Assembly: GCA_019649035.1 (NCBI GenBank)
Contig: BMAT01003950.1
Coordinates: 27,042-48,319, forward strand
Length of the DNA: 21,278 bases
Direction of reading: 5' to 3'
Source of the DNA: Elysia marginata
Taxonomy: Eukaryota; Mollusca; Gastropoda; Plakobranchidae
Positions 1 to 9,309 of the stretch are shown one piece after another. A program made the translations under genes and the position numbers. Below the pieces are notes generated by a model that had not been told where the DNA came from, ran no database searches, and saw nothing but the letters and a program-made list of their open reading frames with translations. Within the stretch, counting starts at the first letter, position 1, and every line of letters starts with the position of its first letter.

Positions 1-23
1 AGAGAGAGAGAGAGAGAGAGAGA
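1..23. repeat. (AG)n microsatellite at the window edge
   Basis: Pure AG dinucleotides run from the first base to about 23, then decay into AGATAGATGA. The tract is cut by the window edge, so its true length is unknown. Confidence 0.9.
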
Positions 24-565
24 TAGATGAAGATATCAGACTACTATTGTACATTATGTCCACTTAGATCGTCACGTATTGGTTCCTCTAGCAAACACGA
101 CCTACGCAACACTCATGACACACATTGTCAGTTCAAAAAGAAAACAGCGGAACTTGTGCGCATTACAAAACACCACTTGAGGACAAATCCAGACATTGCA
201 TGATATTGTGTATATATATACATGTAGTGCATAATGCACAGAGCGTCAGCTCGTTAAATTCTGAGCAATTGACCCACTTTTCATGTGCGTCAACTAAGAT
301 AACCGTTAATAAAATACTAGATCTACATAGACCACAAATAGTACGACTTACTGAAGTGAATGTAACCATTAGATCAAATCTACACTGAGTGTGTATCTTA
401 AAGCCAGCCTCTATGACGTCTACACGCGTCCAACTTAAAGCTTCAAAATAAAAAAAAACGAAGACAATCTTAACATAACACTTGTAATTTTAGCAAACCA
501 ATGAGTAACGAATGGGTTTTTTTTTCTAAAAAGGAACGGTTGAGCAACACGATGAAATGTTAGAT
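24..565. other. Non-coding stretch, nothing recognised
   Basis: Mixed AT-rich sequence. The open frames here are under 100 codons, have no recognisable motif and overlap each other on both strands. No repeat unit, tRNA box or splice-flanked coding block could be supported. Confidence 0.5.
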
Positions 566-667
566 AGAAGAAGAAGAAGAAGAAGAAGAAGAAGAAGAAG
601 AAGAAGAAGAAGAAGAAGAAGAAGAAGAAGAAGAGAAGAAAAAGAAGAAGAAGAAGAAAAGAAAAAG
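566..667. repeat. (GAA)n trinucleotide microsatellite
   Basis: Perfect AAG/GAA triplets run from about 566 to 633, then continue imperfectly (AGAGAAGAAAAAG) to about 667. The long phenylalanine and serine runs that appear on the minus strand are artefacts of this tract and not protein. Purine/pyrimidine mirror repeats of this kind can form triplex DNA, which is known for GAA repeats in general. Confidence 0.95.
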
Positions 668-1138
668 AGTTGGTAAAGAGATAAAAGGACACATTGAACG
701 TGTCATTATTTTTATCCAAAAATAAACCCAATAGAAATTAGAATGCTGAAATGCGAGGATTACAGTGTTTAAGGATTGATTATCATGAAACAGTCTCTCT
801 AGCATTGAGAATATCCAAGGCGATGGGGTGGAGGGGAGGTGAGACAGAAGATGATATTCATCCTCATGATATACAAAAAGAAAAAAAAAACCTGCAGCTC
901 TGTTAATTGAATCTCGGCGAGTATTCTTAATCTATCCCCACTGCATTTGGGCTATTACCTATAGCTTTAAAAACTCAACAACAACGAGCACAGAAAAAAG
1001 ACTCAAATCTAAGTGTATCACGATGTTTAATGAACACAGTAAAAACCCCAAATAAACACCACCTCTTTTATGAATGTGACTTTAAACTTAAAGATGTACG
1101 CTTAGAGTTATGGGTATTGTGAATTTAACCCTCTACAC
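668..1138. other. Non-coding stretch, nothing recognised
   Basis: AT-rich sequence with short A-runs (for example near 880-890). No coding signal, tandem unit or Pol III box could be supported. Confidence 0.45.
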
Positions 1139-1145
1139 AAGACAA

Positions 1146-1646
1146 CCCCCCCCCCCAACCCCCAAGCTGTTTTACCAACAATTGTCCAGGTCTTAATTCA
1201 GGACTTGCACTGCATTTAAAACTGAACGTTTTACCACCCACTAAAATGTAACGGATAGAATTTACCGATCCCATACAAGTAATGTGCGTCATGTTTCGGC
1301 GGTATAATTGTTTGCACTGCACCAGTTGCCTCTCTGATTCTGACCACCTTGTACAAACCAGGGCTGCCTGACTGATGTTTGGATTTATAGCCTCACCAGA
1401 TTTACTGGTGACTGACGACACTCCTTACAGCCCTAACATAGGCTGGCCCAACTCGGGCAAGAACACAAACAGAGCATTTTCACAACTGTATTAATCAAAC
1501 TAGGTTTACAATGGTGAAGAAATCTAGCACCCCCCTCCCCCCCAAGGGCTCCTCAGATCACCACCAACACAACAACAGAGCTGGATAGCAAACAATTGTG
1601 GGGAAGCTCTTTGTTTCACAGTCAGTAGGGCGACCCCCCCTCCCCC
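1146..1646. repeat. Cluster of C-homopolymer tracts
   Basis: Three long C-tracts occur within 500 bp: C11-AA-C5 at 1146-1163, C6-T-C7 at 1530-1543 and C7-T-C5 at 1634-1646. The second and third share the form C(6-7)-T-C(5-7), as do shorter tracts near 6550 and 12200. On the minus strand they are G-runs that could in principle form G-quadruplexes. No gene is associated with them. Confidence 0.7.
1393..1411. other. Small perfect hairpin (7-bp stem, 5-nt loop)
   Basis: TCACCAG at 1393-1399 and CTGGTGA at 1405-1411 are exact reverse complements around the loop ATTTA. The stem is short enough to occur by chance in 21 kb, so no function is assigned. Confidence 0.4.
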
Positions 1647-2017
1647 AACACACAAACACACAAAAAGTAATAAAAATTTAAAACCAGAATTACTTCCATC
1701 CCACCAATCGTGCTCATGTTATCAGACAGAATGAGTAAAGTAACACAAAATTTGTTTCCCTCCTCTAAGATAAATTTGAGGGGAGAAGAGGCTACATCAG
1801 ACGACCATGGTCCTGGTCAAGTCATAAATAACGTTATATGGTAACCTACGGGTTGAGAGAGTCTCACAGTAAAAACCACAAGAATAAAAAGAAAAGAAAA
1901 GAAAATACACATTGTTGGCACCCACAGGTTTGTGAGTTGCTCCATAGGGGTTAATGTTTTGCTTTTCACGACTGTGCAGCTTGTTGAAGATGGATGTGCA
2001 TCATTTGACCTTGAGAT

Positions 2018-2185
2018 GTAGCAGCGTGGCTCAGGGGTTTGTACGTCAAGACTGGTCACCCGACGCGGCGATTGCTCGTGAGACCGCAACCAGAACTTTT
2101 GGGAAAGTAACTTATCAAAGATCTATTCTCTGTTCACCCACCTTTAAATGGGTACTTCGACAGAGGCAGTGATAAGTGAGATGAA
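2018..2185 (+). mobile_element. Degraded tRNA-derived SINE
   Basis: The head resembles a tRNA: TGGCTCAGGGG at 2027-2037 fits a Pol III A box, and GAGACCGCAACC near 2080-2091 sits where a worn B box should be. The core follows with TTTTGGGAAAGTAACTT at about 2096-2112 and then CACCCACC...AATGGGTAC at about 2136-2156. A TTGGGAAA block followed by a TGGGTAC block after a tRNA head is typical of central domains in several animal SINE superfamilies; the exact family is not identified. The copy at 15090 shares both the head (GGCTCAGNGGTT, CGTCA-GACT) and the TTGGGAAA core. No tail or target-site duplication was found, so the ends are approximate. Confidence 0.6.
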
Positions 2186-2875
2186 ATTTTGGGATACAGT
2201 ATTTGAGTGCCTGATAGGCTTTGACAAAATGATTTAAATTTGTGCTGGTGTGAATCAGCCGGCTGGGATGAAAGCTGTACATAGCAACCTTGGGCGGTGT
2301 GATCATCTAACTTTTTTATATTTTTGCTAAAGAGTAAGAGTGCAAGAAGGCCAAAACCGATAGATTTGTCAAGAAACTTGAACAAATGTTCTTTCAAACC
2401 ACACTGAAACTTTTTTAACCTAAAGAAGCGCAATGAAACCTATAACCCTAAAACAATCGAGTACCTTATGAACTCATAGAGTTTGCAGTTACAGTCCAGC
2501 CCCTCAAAATGAGCCTGAGATTTAGAGCTGAATCTAACAGGAGGAAAATTGTTTTGATAAAATGCAAAAAGATGTGAACTGTTCGAAAAGATCTTAGTAG
2601 CACACCAAGTCCTTATTGCCAGTGATTATTAAGCAGTCCATATAATAATGAATTCAACTAATATGTAACAAGAAAAATTTAGACAAATTGAACATACAAA
2701 AATCCACTTGACATAGTTTTAATACACTCTAGTCTAAGTAGTCTTAGTTCAAACTATACAAATAAACTTAAATTAATTTTTCCTCACTCTGCAATATAAT
2801 AATAATTCAAATTTTGGATCATTCAGGATTAAAATTTTGCTCCTGTGAAGTTTAAAATATCTGGGCTGAACTTCA
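2186..2875. other. Downstream flank of the Rap2 gene, possibly part of its 3' UTR
   Basis: AT-rich non-coding DNA lying 3' of the minus-strand Rap2 frame. Short minus-strand open frames at 2115-2433 have no recognisable motif. If the transcript runs past the proximal poly(A) signal candidate at 2876-2881, this stretch would be 3' UTR; the sequence alone does not decide this. Confidence 0.35.
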
Positions 2876-2881
2876 TTTATT
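2876..2881 (-). promoter_or_regulatory. Candidate poly(A) signal for Rap2
   Basis: The plus strand reads TTTATT, giving AATAAA on the minus strand about 100 nt after the Rap2 stop codon. It is the first canonical hexamer downstream of the frame. AT-rich DNA yields this hexamer by chance often, so a more distal site may be the one used. Confidence 0.35.
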
Positions 2882-2981
2882 TCACCATGTTTGAAACAAA
2901 TTAAACCACTCACCTCTTTAACAATCATAGCAGGACCGTTGAAAATTCCACACATTACAAAGTGATCCACTTGACACATTC

Positions 2982-3521
2982 TCAAAGCACAGTGCAGCAA
3001 CTTTTCCCATCTCGCATTGGACTGGAGTTCATCTCTCGCACAATTTCAATAAAAACCTCATTCACGTTATTTGTGCTCTTTGCTGAGGTCTCTATAAATG
3101 GACACCCCCAGTGCTGGGCTAGCGATCCACCCTCTGACGCCGATACTTCCCGCTGGCTGTCCAGATCGGATTTGTTTCCAACTAGAATCATGGGCACTCG
3201 GTCAACCCCCTTGACCCGCTGGATCTGCTCTCGCATGGTTTTGATGTCCTGGAACGTCTGGATGCTGGTGATGCTGTAGACGATAACGAAACCCTGACCA
3301 TTCTTGATGTACAGGTCACGCATGGAGGCAAACTGCTCCGTCCCTGCAGTGTCCAGAATCTCAAGGACTGATGGCGCCGAGTCCACCTGGATCTCTTTAC
3401 GATAGAAATCCTCGATGGTTGGATCATATTTCTCCATGAATGTCCCTGACACAAACTTCACTGTGAGGGCGCTTTTTCCGACACCGCCGCTACCCAATAC
3501 GACAACCTTGTATTCTCTCAT
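2982..3521 (-). CDS. Rap2: Ras-related small GTPase Rap2
   Basis: A membrane-anchored GTP/GDP switch of the Ras superfamily; Rap2 proteins act in cell adhesion, cytoskeletal and junction signalling. The frame is 179 codons, close to the family's ~180. Visible motifs: P-loop GSGGVGKS (10-17), effector loop YDPTIEDFY (32-40) with Phe39, which separates Rap2 from Rap1 (Ser39), DTAGTEQF (57-64) with the Rap-type Thr61, NKSD (116-119) and ETSAK (144-148). The C-terminus is CCTVL: CTVL is a CAAX box whose final Leu predicts geranylgeranylation, and Cys175 beside it could be palmitoylated. The start is set by homology ([10 protein letters not shown]) and by an in-frame TAG five codons upstream. The whole protein lies in one exon. 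A possible 3' splice site (CTAACTTAG) about 12 nt before the ATG suggests a spliced 5' UTR; this is inference. The sequence is visibly richer in GC than its flanks. Confidence 0.97.
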   Translation of the reverse strand: MREYKVVVLGSGGVGKSALTVKFVSGTFMEKYDPTIEDFYRKEIQVDSAPSVLEILDTAGTEQFASMRDLYIKNGQGFVIVYSITSIQTFQDIKTMREQIQRVKGVDRVPMILVGNKSDLDSQREVSASEGGSLAQHWGCPFIETSAKSTNNVNEVFIEIVREMNSSPMRDGKSCCTVL

Positions 3522-5100
3522 GATGACGCTATGCTAAGTTAGGTTTACACACAAAATAATATGGTCTAGATTACATAAATATCTATGGACATTTGGGTAC
3601 AATAGGCACTTGTTTTCAGAATTAAGACCCTTTAAAAAATGTTATATTTCCTGAGAAGTTTTTTAAAAAATCCTGATGCAATAAAATCAATAGTTGAAGC
3701 CTTGTAATAAAACACTTTCTTCTATAAATCACCTTCTTATATTCATGATTGTCTTAGTATAGGTGTCACTGTTGGCCTTAGTTGCCATCTGTGGTAAGGA
3801 GAACTTGGATTGCTGAAGGGAAAAAACAGTAAAGGCTGTGACAAAACATCATGTGTCTGCCTACTGCTAGATATTTTAAGTATTTAAAATTAAAAATTCA
3901 ATAACTTGCATTGCAATCTAACAGATATTTTTATATTTAAATTTTAAATGTTTTAATAAAACCAGACATCTACTGATCTAGACTAAATAAGGGTAGTGGG
4001 CAAATAAATTAAACGCACCTTAACAAAATTAAAATGATCCACAAGAAACAACAGAGTTCTATGAATGAGGTCAGACACTTCATGATGACAACGTTTGAAA
4101 CCCACTATAGCTATCTGGATGTCAAATCTAGAGGAGGAGCCACTAAAACTAAAGTCTTTAAAAATAAAACAAAGGTCTAGGTCTAGATTTTCACCAGTCC
4201 CCGCATAGCGGAGATTTTAAAAATTTTCTTACGGTAGTACACAAGTAGTGTCAAACTTCAACGAAAAAAACCCTTTCACTAAACACTTTTACAGGAAAAT
4301 CTTTTTAAAAATTACAAAATCTGTGGGGTTGGACCCATGCTTCAATGAAACAAAAACAAAATCTCCATGATGCTCTAACCCCTGGCCTACACCACCATGA
4401 TTGCAACAGTTTGCTGTACCTTGCTGATATTTAATCATGTTGTTTTAAATGATCTTATCAATTGGCATTAATGTTTTGTTGTTCTCACTTCTTGTTCCTT
4501 AAATGAAAATTAATATTAATAATAAACTATTTAAGTGTAATATCATATAAATTATAATGATTTTAGATGGCATTGAATGAAAGTGGCCTACTACTAGTAC
4601 TACTAGGTTGAGAGGATTCACCTTTTGTGGAAAATTCTATCTCGCCCAACAGTATGCCATTGCAGTGCTGAGTTGCAGCCACTAGTTCTACATCTAAATT
4701 CTAATGGCATTTTCAAATTCAACTGCTAGCTCAGTTAGCAGTCACAAAGTTGATCCATTTCAATTTGCTAAGTTTACGACTCAAATCGTAACTTTAGCCT
4801 TAGGTGGTTGAACCAAATTTGAATTGATCTTAAGATGTCTACGTATAAAATGTAATAAATTTGTCACAAATTGAAGGTGACATCATAAACAGAGGGCCTG
4901 TGTCTGGTCCTATCCTTAAATAGGTCTGCCATGATCATGATGGGAATAGATAGTAAATGAATATTATTTAATAGAACTTGACCTAAATTCAAGTTTTAAT
5001 TTGAGGAGAGATCTATTCAGTCTGTAATATTAAAATAAGTGCAAATCTCTGAAATTTAACCACAAAAGTTAATGTTTGTTATCGCTAAAAAGTTAAATTA
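3522..5100. other. Upstream flank of Rap2 (5' UTR intron or promoter region), no gene seen
   Basis: AT-rich sequence with no credible open frame. Two small hairpins occur near 4722-4742 (ACTGCTA/TAGCAGT) and 4775-4792. A GGTCTAGGTCTAGAT cluster sits at 4174-4188. If Rap2 has a spliced 5' UTR, this stretch is likely intronic; no first exon could be identified. Confidence 0.4.
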
Positions 5101-5118
5101 AAAAAAAAACCAATCTAT

Positions 5119-5247
5119 ATCTAGATCTAGATCTAGAAATCTAGTGCTTGTAAGAAATCAAAATATTTTTCAAACTAACACATAAAATTTTATGTCATGT
5201 ATTTAAATCTAGGTCTAGATCTTTTTTTTTAATAGATCTAGATCTAG
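5119..5247. repeat. Clusters of AGATCT/CTAGAT hexamers, one forming an inverted repeat
   Basis: ATCTAGATCTAGATCTAGA at 5119-5137 is a self-complementary hexamer run. At 5209-5222 and 5234-5247 two 14-mers (CTAGGTCTAGATCT and AGATCTAGATCTAG) are reverse complements at 13 of 14 positions around an 11-nt T-rich loop. The same hexamer recurs at 4174-4188, about 5477-5490 and 5937-5949. These look like short simple-sequence DNA concentrated upstream of Rap2. Confidence 0.7.
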
Positions 5248-5535
5248 TTCTAAAGGCCTACACATTTATAACATTGGAGTTTTAATATTTGATTATACTA
5301 GTGAGAGGTCAGGCCGAATTGCTAACGACCATGGCCCAGGCAAGTTCCCTGTACCCAGTGTAGGAAGACTCATTAAAAGTGTTACATGTACATGTATACC
5401 AGTGCTCAAGATTAACAAATGGAGGGTAAAGATGAATTTCTATTATTTCTATAACACTAGCTCCACATTTTGTCTAAATCTAGATCTAGAGAGTAATTCA
5501 TGAAGAGAACGTAGCGAGATATAATAGCGCGAAAG

Positions 5536-5795
5536 ACTTCCATACCGACGCGCCAGTAAAAGTAACGAAATGAATTGAAGGAAGCCTGTTTACAAAATGG
5601 CGTCACATAATTATGATAATACACTTGCGTTGTCCCGAGTGGTGAAAGAAAATTCCATTTATATAAAAATACAACGCACTAGACCAATGTCCGGTGAATA
5701 TTCATCCATTAACATTGGATTAGTCATATTGTAGCAGGTAACAAGTTTATCTAGTGCTTTAAATTAATTTCAATGTGGCGCGTCGGTATGGAAGT
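5536..5795. mobile_element. MITE-like 260-bp element with perfect 20-bp terminal inverted repeats
   Basis: ACTTCCATACCGACGCGCCA at 5536-5555 is the exact reverse complement of 5776-5795. Outside the arms the match continues only partly (GAA shared 3-5 bases out), and inside it stops at once. The 220-bp interior is AT-rich and has no coding frame, so the element could only be non-autonomous. The hexamer TAATAG stands at 5522-5527 and again at 5802-5807, close to both ends but not flush with them, so it is a weak target-site candidate. The superfamily is not identified. An alternative reading is a palindromic regulatory region, since TTTCGCGC-like and CCAAT-like words are also present. Confidence 0.55.
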
Positions 5796-6805
5796 GATTC
5801 CTAATAGAGAACTTATAACTTGAACAGGAACCTAAATCTAAGCCTGCGCCATATTCATGGCATCTTTATGGTTAAAACTTTGGTCTAAATTTACATGCTG
5901 TATAATATCTATCTGGTTCTGGACTATAGAGTGATCATCTAGATCTAGAATTTGAGCCTAAGGGCTAGAACTAAGTCTCTTCCCTTCATACAGAAAAATA
6001 AAAATGATGTTGAATCAAATGACAAACAGAAAGCTAAATTAAAAATACTTTTTCCATTTCAAACACACCAGTGTAAATTTTATCTTAAAAGAACTTACGG
6101 AATAAAATAAATGGAAAAAAAAATAAAGCCGCCTTCACTTTCATCTCTTACAGTCTCAGATAAAGAAAAACCTGAAACAAGGAAACTTGGAATTTTGATC
6201 ATGCATCATCAGCGCACACAATACGCTTAAAGATCTGCTGAGGCTTAAATCTAGTCTGAAAAGAAAGAAAATGATGCTTACAAGGAACGTAGATGTTGGT
6301 TAAAGGCTTAAACCACATCTCACTATACAAAGGCATGTATCTACTAAGTTTGTTGCCTGTCGAAACGACACAAAGTACCGACAATCCATGAAGATCTGCC
6401 TACCACAACGCCATTTTGGGTGGGCCAGTGAAGTCATCGGTGATGAATCAAGTTTTTCTTTGTGTCGGTGTCGTGCTGTGCTTAGCTTCCCGTTTTCAAA
6501 TTCTTCTTTGAATAATTTGTGTGGGACTACAGCAAATATCATACAGATTGACCCCCCTCCCCACCGCATTTTTTTGGGAGGGGTCTTTTTTCGGAGGGCG
6601 TGGGGATGTTCTTATTTTATTTTTTTTCATGATTTTGTTTTGCATTTATATTATGGTAGTGGTTAGTGAATGGGTTTTGCTTTTTTTTTTTATTTTTCTT
6701 TGGTTTAGTTTGTTTGACTGCGTCTAGATTATTATTATTGTATCAGAGACAGCAATCTGAGCAATTGAAAGCGTTTTGCCAAACTCAGGGCTTCCGTATG
6801 TCATC
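5796..6805. other. Non-coding stretch with a C/G-rich hairpin
   Basis: No gene is supported. At about 6549-6582 GACCCCCCTCCC and GGGAGGGGTC can pair with a small bulge around a T-rich loop, followed by TTTTTT. T-rich tracts fill 6610-6710. The open frames across 6199-6872 lack recognisable domains. Confidence 0.4.
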
Positions 6806-7112
6806 CACCATGTTACATTCTCCTGACATCAGGCCTGTCACACTTAGCTCCAAATGCACAATCTCACCATGATACATTACTATACTGACATCAGGCCGGT
6901 CACACTTAGCACCAAATCCACAATCTCACCATGATACATTACTATACTGACACCAGGCCTGTCACACTTAGCACCAAATCCACAATCTGACCATGATACA
7001 TTACTACACTGACACCAGGCCTGTCACACTTAGCACCAAATCCACAATCTCACCATGATACATTACTATACTGACATCAGGCCGGTCACACTAAGCAACA
7101 AATGCACAGTCC
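6806..7112. repeat. 62-bp minisatellite, about five copies
   Basis: Copies begin at 6806 (59 bp, most diverged), 6865, 6927, 6989 and 7051, each opening with CACCATGATACATTACTA or a close variant and ending CCACAATCT. Two sub-types can be told apart: copies at 6865 and 7051 read CATCAGGCCGG, while those at 6927 and 6989 read CACCAGGCCTG. 62 is not a multiple of three, so a coding role is unlikely. Confidence 0.92.
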
Positions 7113-8274
7113 TGTACGGATATTTTGAAACCTGAAGGAACAAAACTCAACTTCGAACTATCAAAACAAAACAAACGCGAACTATCACTAAATCCTTACA
7201 CAGGAAAGCTAAACCGGTTCTCTAAATAAAGTTGAGATAAAGCAAAATTACCCAGACTCGAGTTACTTCGACTCGACTACATCTATCACATGGTCGGTGC
7301 TATTGGTGTGGTATTGGGAATAAATAATACTCGAAGAGCATTCACTTACGTTGCAATCTCTTTAAAAGTTTTTTTATTACGCATTATTAAGGCGTGGTTT
7401 GTAATAGAAAGAGAAAAAAAAAACTTGTAAGCCCTGAAGGGCTGGCAAAAAATGACTCCACAACTGTTTGAAACAACTAAGGAAACAGGCGCTGTTGGGG
7501 AAAAATAAACAGAATTACACAGAAGAGAAATTTATTCAGCAAGCAGGTAAAAATATTTTTAAAACCTTTCACAATGTGACAATTTATGCAAGACAAGGAC
7601 TTTCTTTGAAAGCAATAAAGAGTGATCAAAATTAATTCATATTCCATGCAAATAAATTGTCTTTCCAAATTAATGCGCCCTAAGGAGAGACCACGAAAAA
7701 TGATCACAATAAATATTTTTTTCTGATGAAGAGGCCCCATGTAATAATCTATCCAAGGGAAATCATACCGTAAAACGACAGCTAAATGTCTCCAAAAATA
7801 CAAGTTGTGTACCCTGGACGATAACAGTTTTAAAAACCATTTTTTTCGAACAGTTTTTTTCTGAGTTATTTCCCTGGCCTTAAAATAAATGCATTAGACA
7901 ATCTAAAATTTTAAATCTAGCTGTTAAAAAAGATTAATTACATTTATCTTGATGCGCAAATTGAAACGCTGCAAAAGATGGCACAAAAGAACACCACGGC
8001 TTCAGTCGGTGCATAGGGCACAGTAGGCCTAATTGTTTCTGTAGGTGTTTCAACGAGCACTGGGTAAGGCTGTCTGTTTAAGTAGAGTTGATGCTTCGTT
8101 TGAAACCCAAGGGAAGTTTTACAACTTTTAGCACTTAAATAGGTGGGAAGCGTGGTCCACTGCTAAACAGATAAAGATTGTTTTTAAAAAACACCCATCA
8201 ACAAGTCACTTAGCAAACAGATAAAGAATGCCACTAAGCCGTCACTTTGGAAACTGCAATATGACGACATATGG
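7113..8274. other. Non-coding stretch, nothing recognised
   Basis: AT-rich sequence. ACAGATAAAGA occurs near 8166 and again near 8218, too short to define an element. The 108-codon minus-strand frame at 7477-7803 has no recognisable motif. Confidence 0.45.
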
Positions 8275-8345
8275 CGTCGTGGTCTAGTGGTATACACGTC
8301 AGCTTTTGAATCGAGAGGTCCGGGGTTTAAGCCCCTGTTTTGCCA
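8275..8345 (+). mobile_element. tRNA-like SINE head, Gln-like anticodon position
   Basis: TGGTCTAGTGG at 8280-8290 fits a Pol III A box and GGTTTAAGCCC at 8324-8334 fits a B box with two changes. The T arm can still form five pairs (CGGGG with CCCTG, one wobble) around TTTAAGC. The loop TTTTGAA would give anticodon TTG (Gln), but the anticodon stem no longer pairs, so this is not a working tRNA. The downstream sequence to about 8530 may be the SINE body, but it lacks the TTGGGAAA core of the copies at 2018 and 15090, so it appears to be a different family. Confidence 0.55.
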
Positions 8346-8681
8346 GAGCGACGTTTAGAATTAACAAAGGCTACCCATATCCTTCGCCGCCCTATAGTGT
8401 TAAATAAGTACATGGCTATGGGAAGTAAAAGATCTTGTCACTGTACCAGAGTGATGTGTCAAAATACTGCCCCACTGTGAGTTCAGAAGGTAATTAGGTT
8501 GGTCATGTTCCATCACAGACCACATGTAAAGCTCCAGGGGCTGGTGCTATAACACTAAAACGTGCCATTTTACGGCGGATGCAGGATCTAGTCCACAACG
8601 AGGCTTGGTCTCTGATCTAAAAAAGGAAAAGGGAAGGACAAAGTCGGCCATTGTGCACGCATGGGAGAGGATACGGCCGTG

Positions 8682-9309
8682 TAAAGACCATAACAGTTCT
8701 CGAAATGCCCTGAGACCATGTTTAGCGGTCCCTTTATAAAGACCAAAACTGGAAATGCACTGAGACCATGTTTAGCGGTCTCTTTATAAAGACCAAAAAA
8801 GTTCTCGAAATGCCCTGAGATCTGTTTAGCGGTCCCTTTATAAAGACCATAACAGTTCTCGAAATGCACTGAGACCATGTTTAGCGGTCTCTTTATAAAG
8901 AACAAAACAGTTCTCGAAATGCACTGAGACATGTTTAGCGGTCCCTTTATAAAGACCATAACAGTTCTAGAAATGCACTGAGATCTGTTTAGCGGTCTCT
9001 TGATAAAGACCAAAACAGTTCTGGAACTGCATTGAGATATGTTTAGCGGTCTCTTTATAAAGACCATAACAGTTCTAGAAATGCCCTGAGATCTGTTTAG
9101 CGGTCCCTTTATAAAGACCAAAACAGTTCTAGAAATGCATTGAGACATGCTTAGCGGTCCCTTTATAAAGACCATAACAGTTCTGGAAATGCATTGAGAC
9201 ATGTTTAGCGGTCTCTTTATAAAGACCATAACAATTCTGGAAATGCATTGAGATCTGTTTAGCGGTCCCTTTATAAAGACCATAACAGTTCTAGAAATGC
9301 CCTGAGATC
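8682..9309 (-). repeat. 54-bp minisatellite, 11 full copies, open in frame on the minus strand
   Basis: The word AGCGGTC recurs at 8724, 8774, 8828, 8883, 8937, 8991, 9045, 9099, 9153, 9207 and 9261, giving spacings of 50, 54, 55 and then 54 throughout. Each unit holds the 10-bp palindrome CTTTATAAAG (with a few variants). Because 54 is 18 codons and the unit lacks a stop in that frame, the minus strand reads as an 18-residue repeat (MVFIKGPLNRSQCISRTV and variants) for about seven units before the 50- and 55-bp units change the frame; the open frame spans 8588-9283. No signal peptide, splice context or known domain supports a real protein; most likely it is satellite DNA. Confidence 0.93.

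Noticed and set aside
435-805. Minus-strand frames rich in Phe or Ser
   Set aside because: They are the translation of the GAA microsatellite at 566-667 and its flanks.
2962-3454. Additional open frames over the Rap2 gene
   Set aside because: They are alternate-frame shadows of the Rap2 coding sequence.
4722-4792. Two adjacent short hairpins (6-7 bp stems)
   Set aside because: Stems this short are expected by chance in AT-rich DNA of this length.
1800-5350. Shared word CGACCATGG-CC-GG-CAAGT near 1801 and 5329
   Set aside because: About 20 bp of similarity with only loose matches beyond; too little to define a repeat family.
8275-8345. A functional tRNA-Gln gene
   Set aside because: The T arm pairs but the anticodon stem does not, and the B box has two changes.
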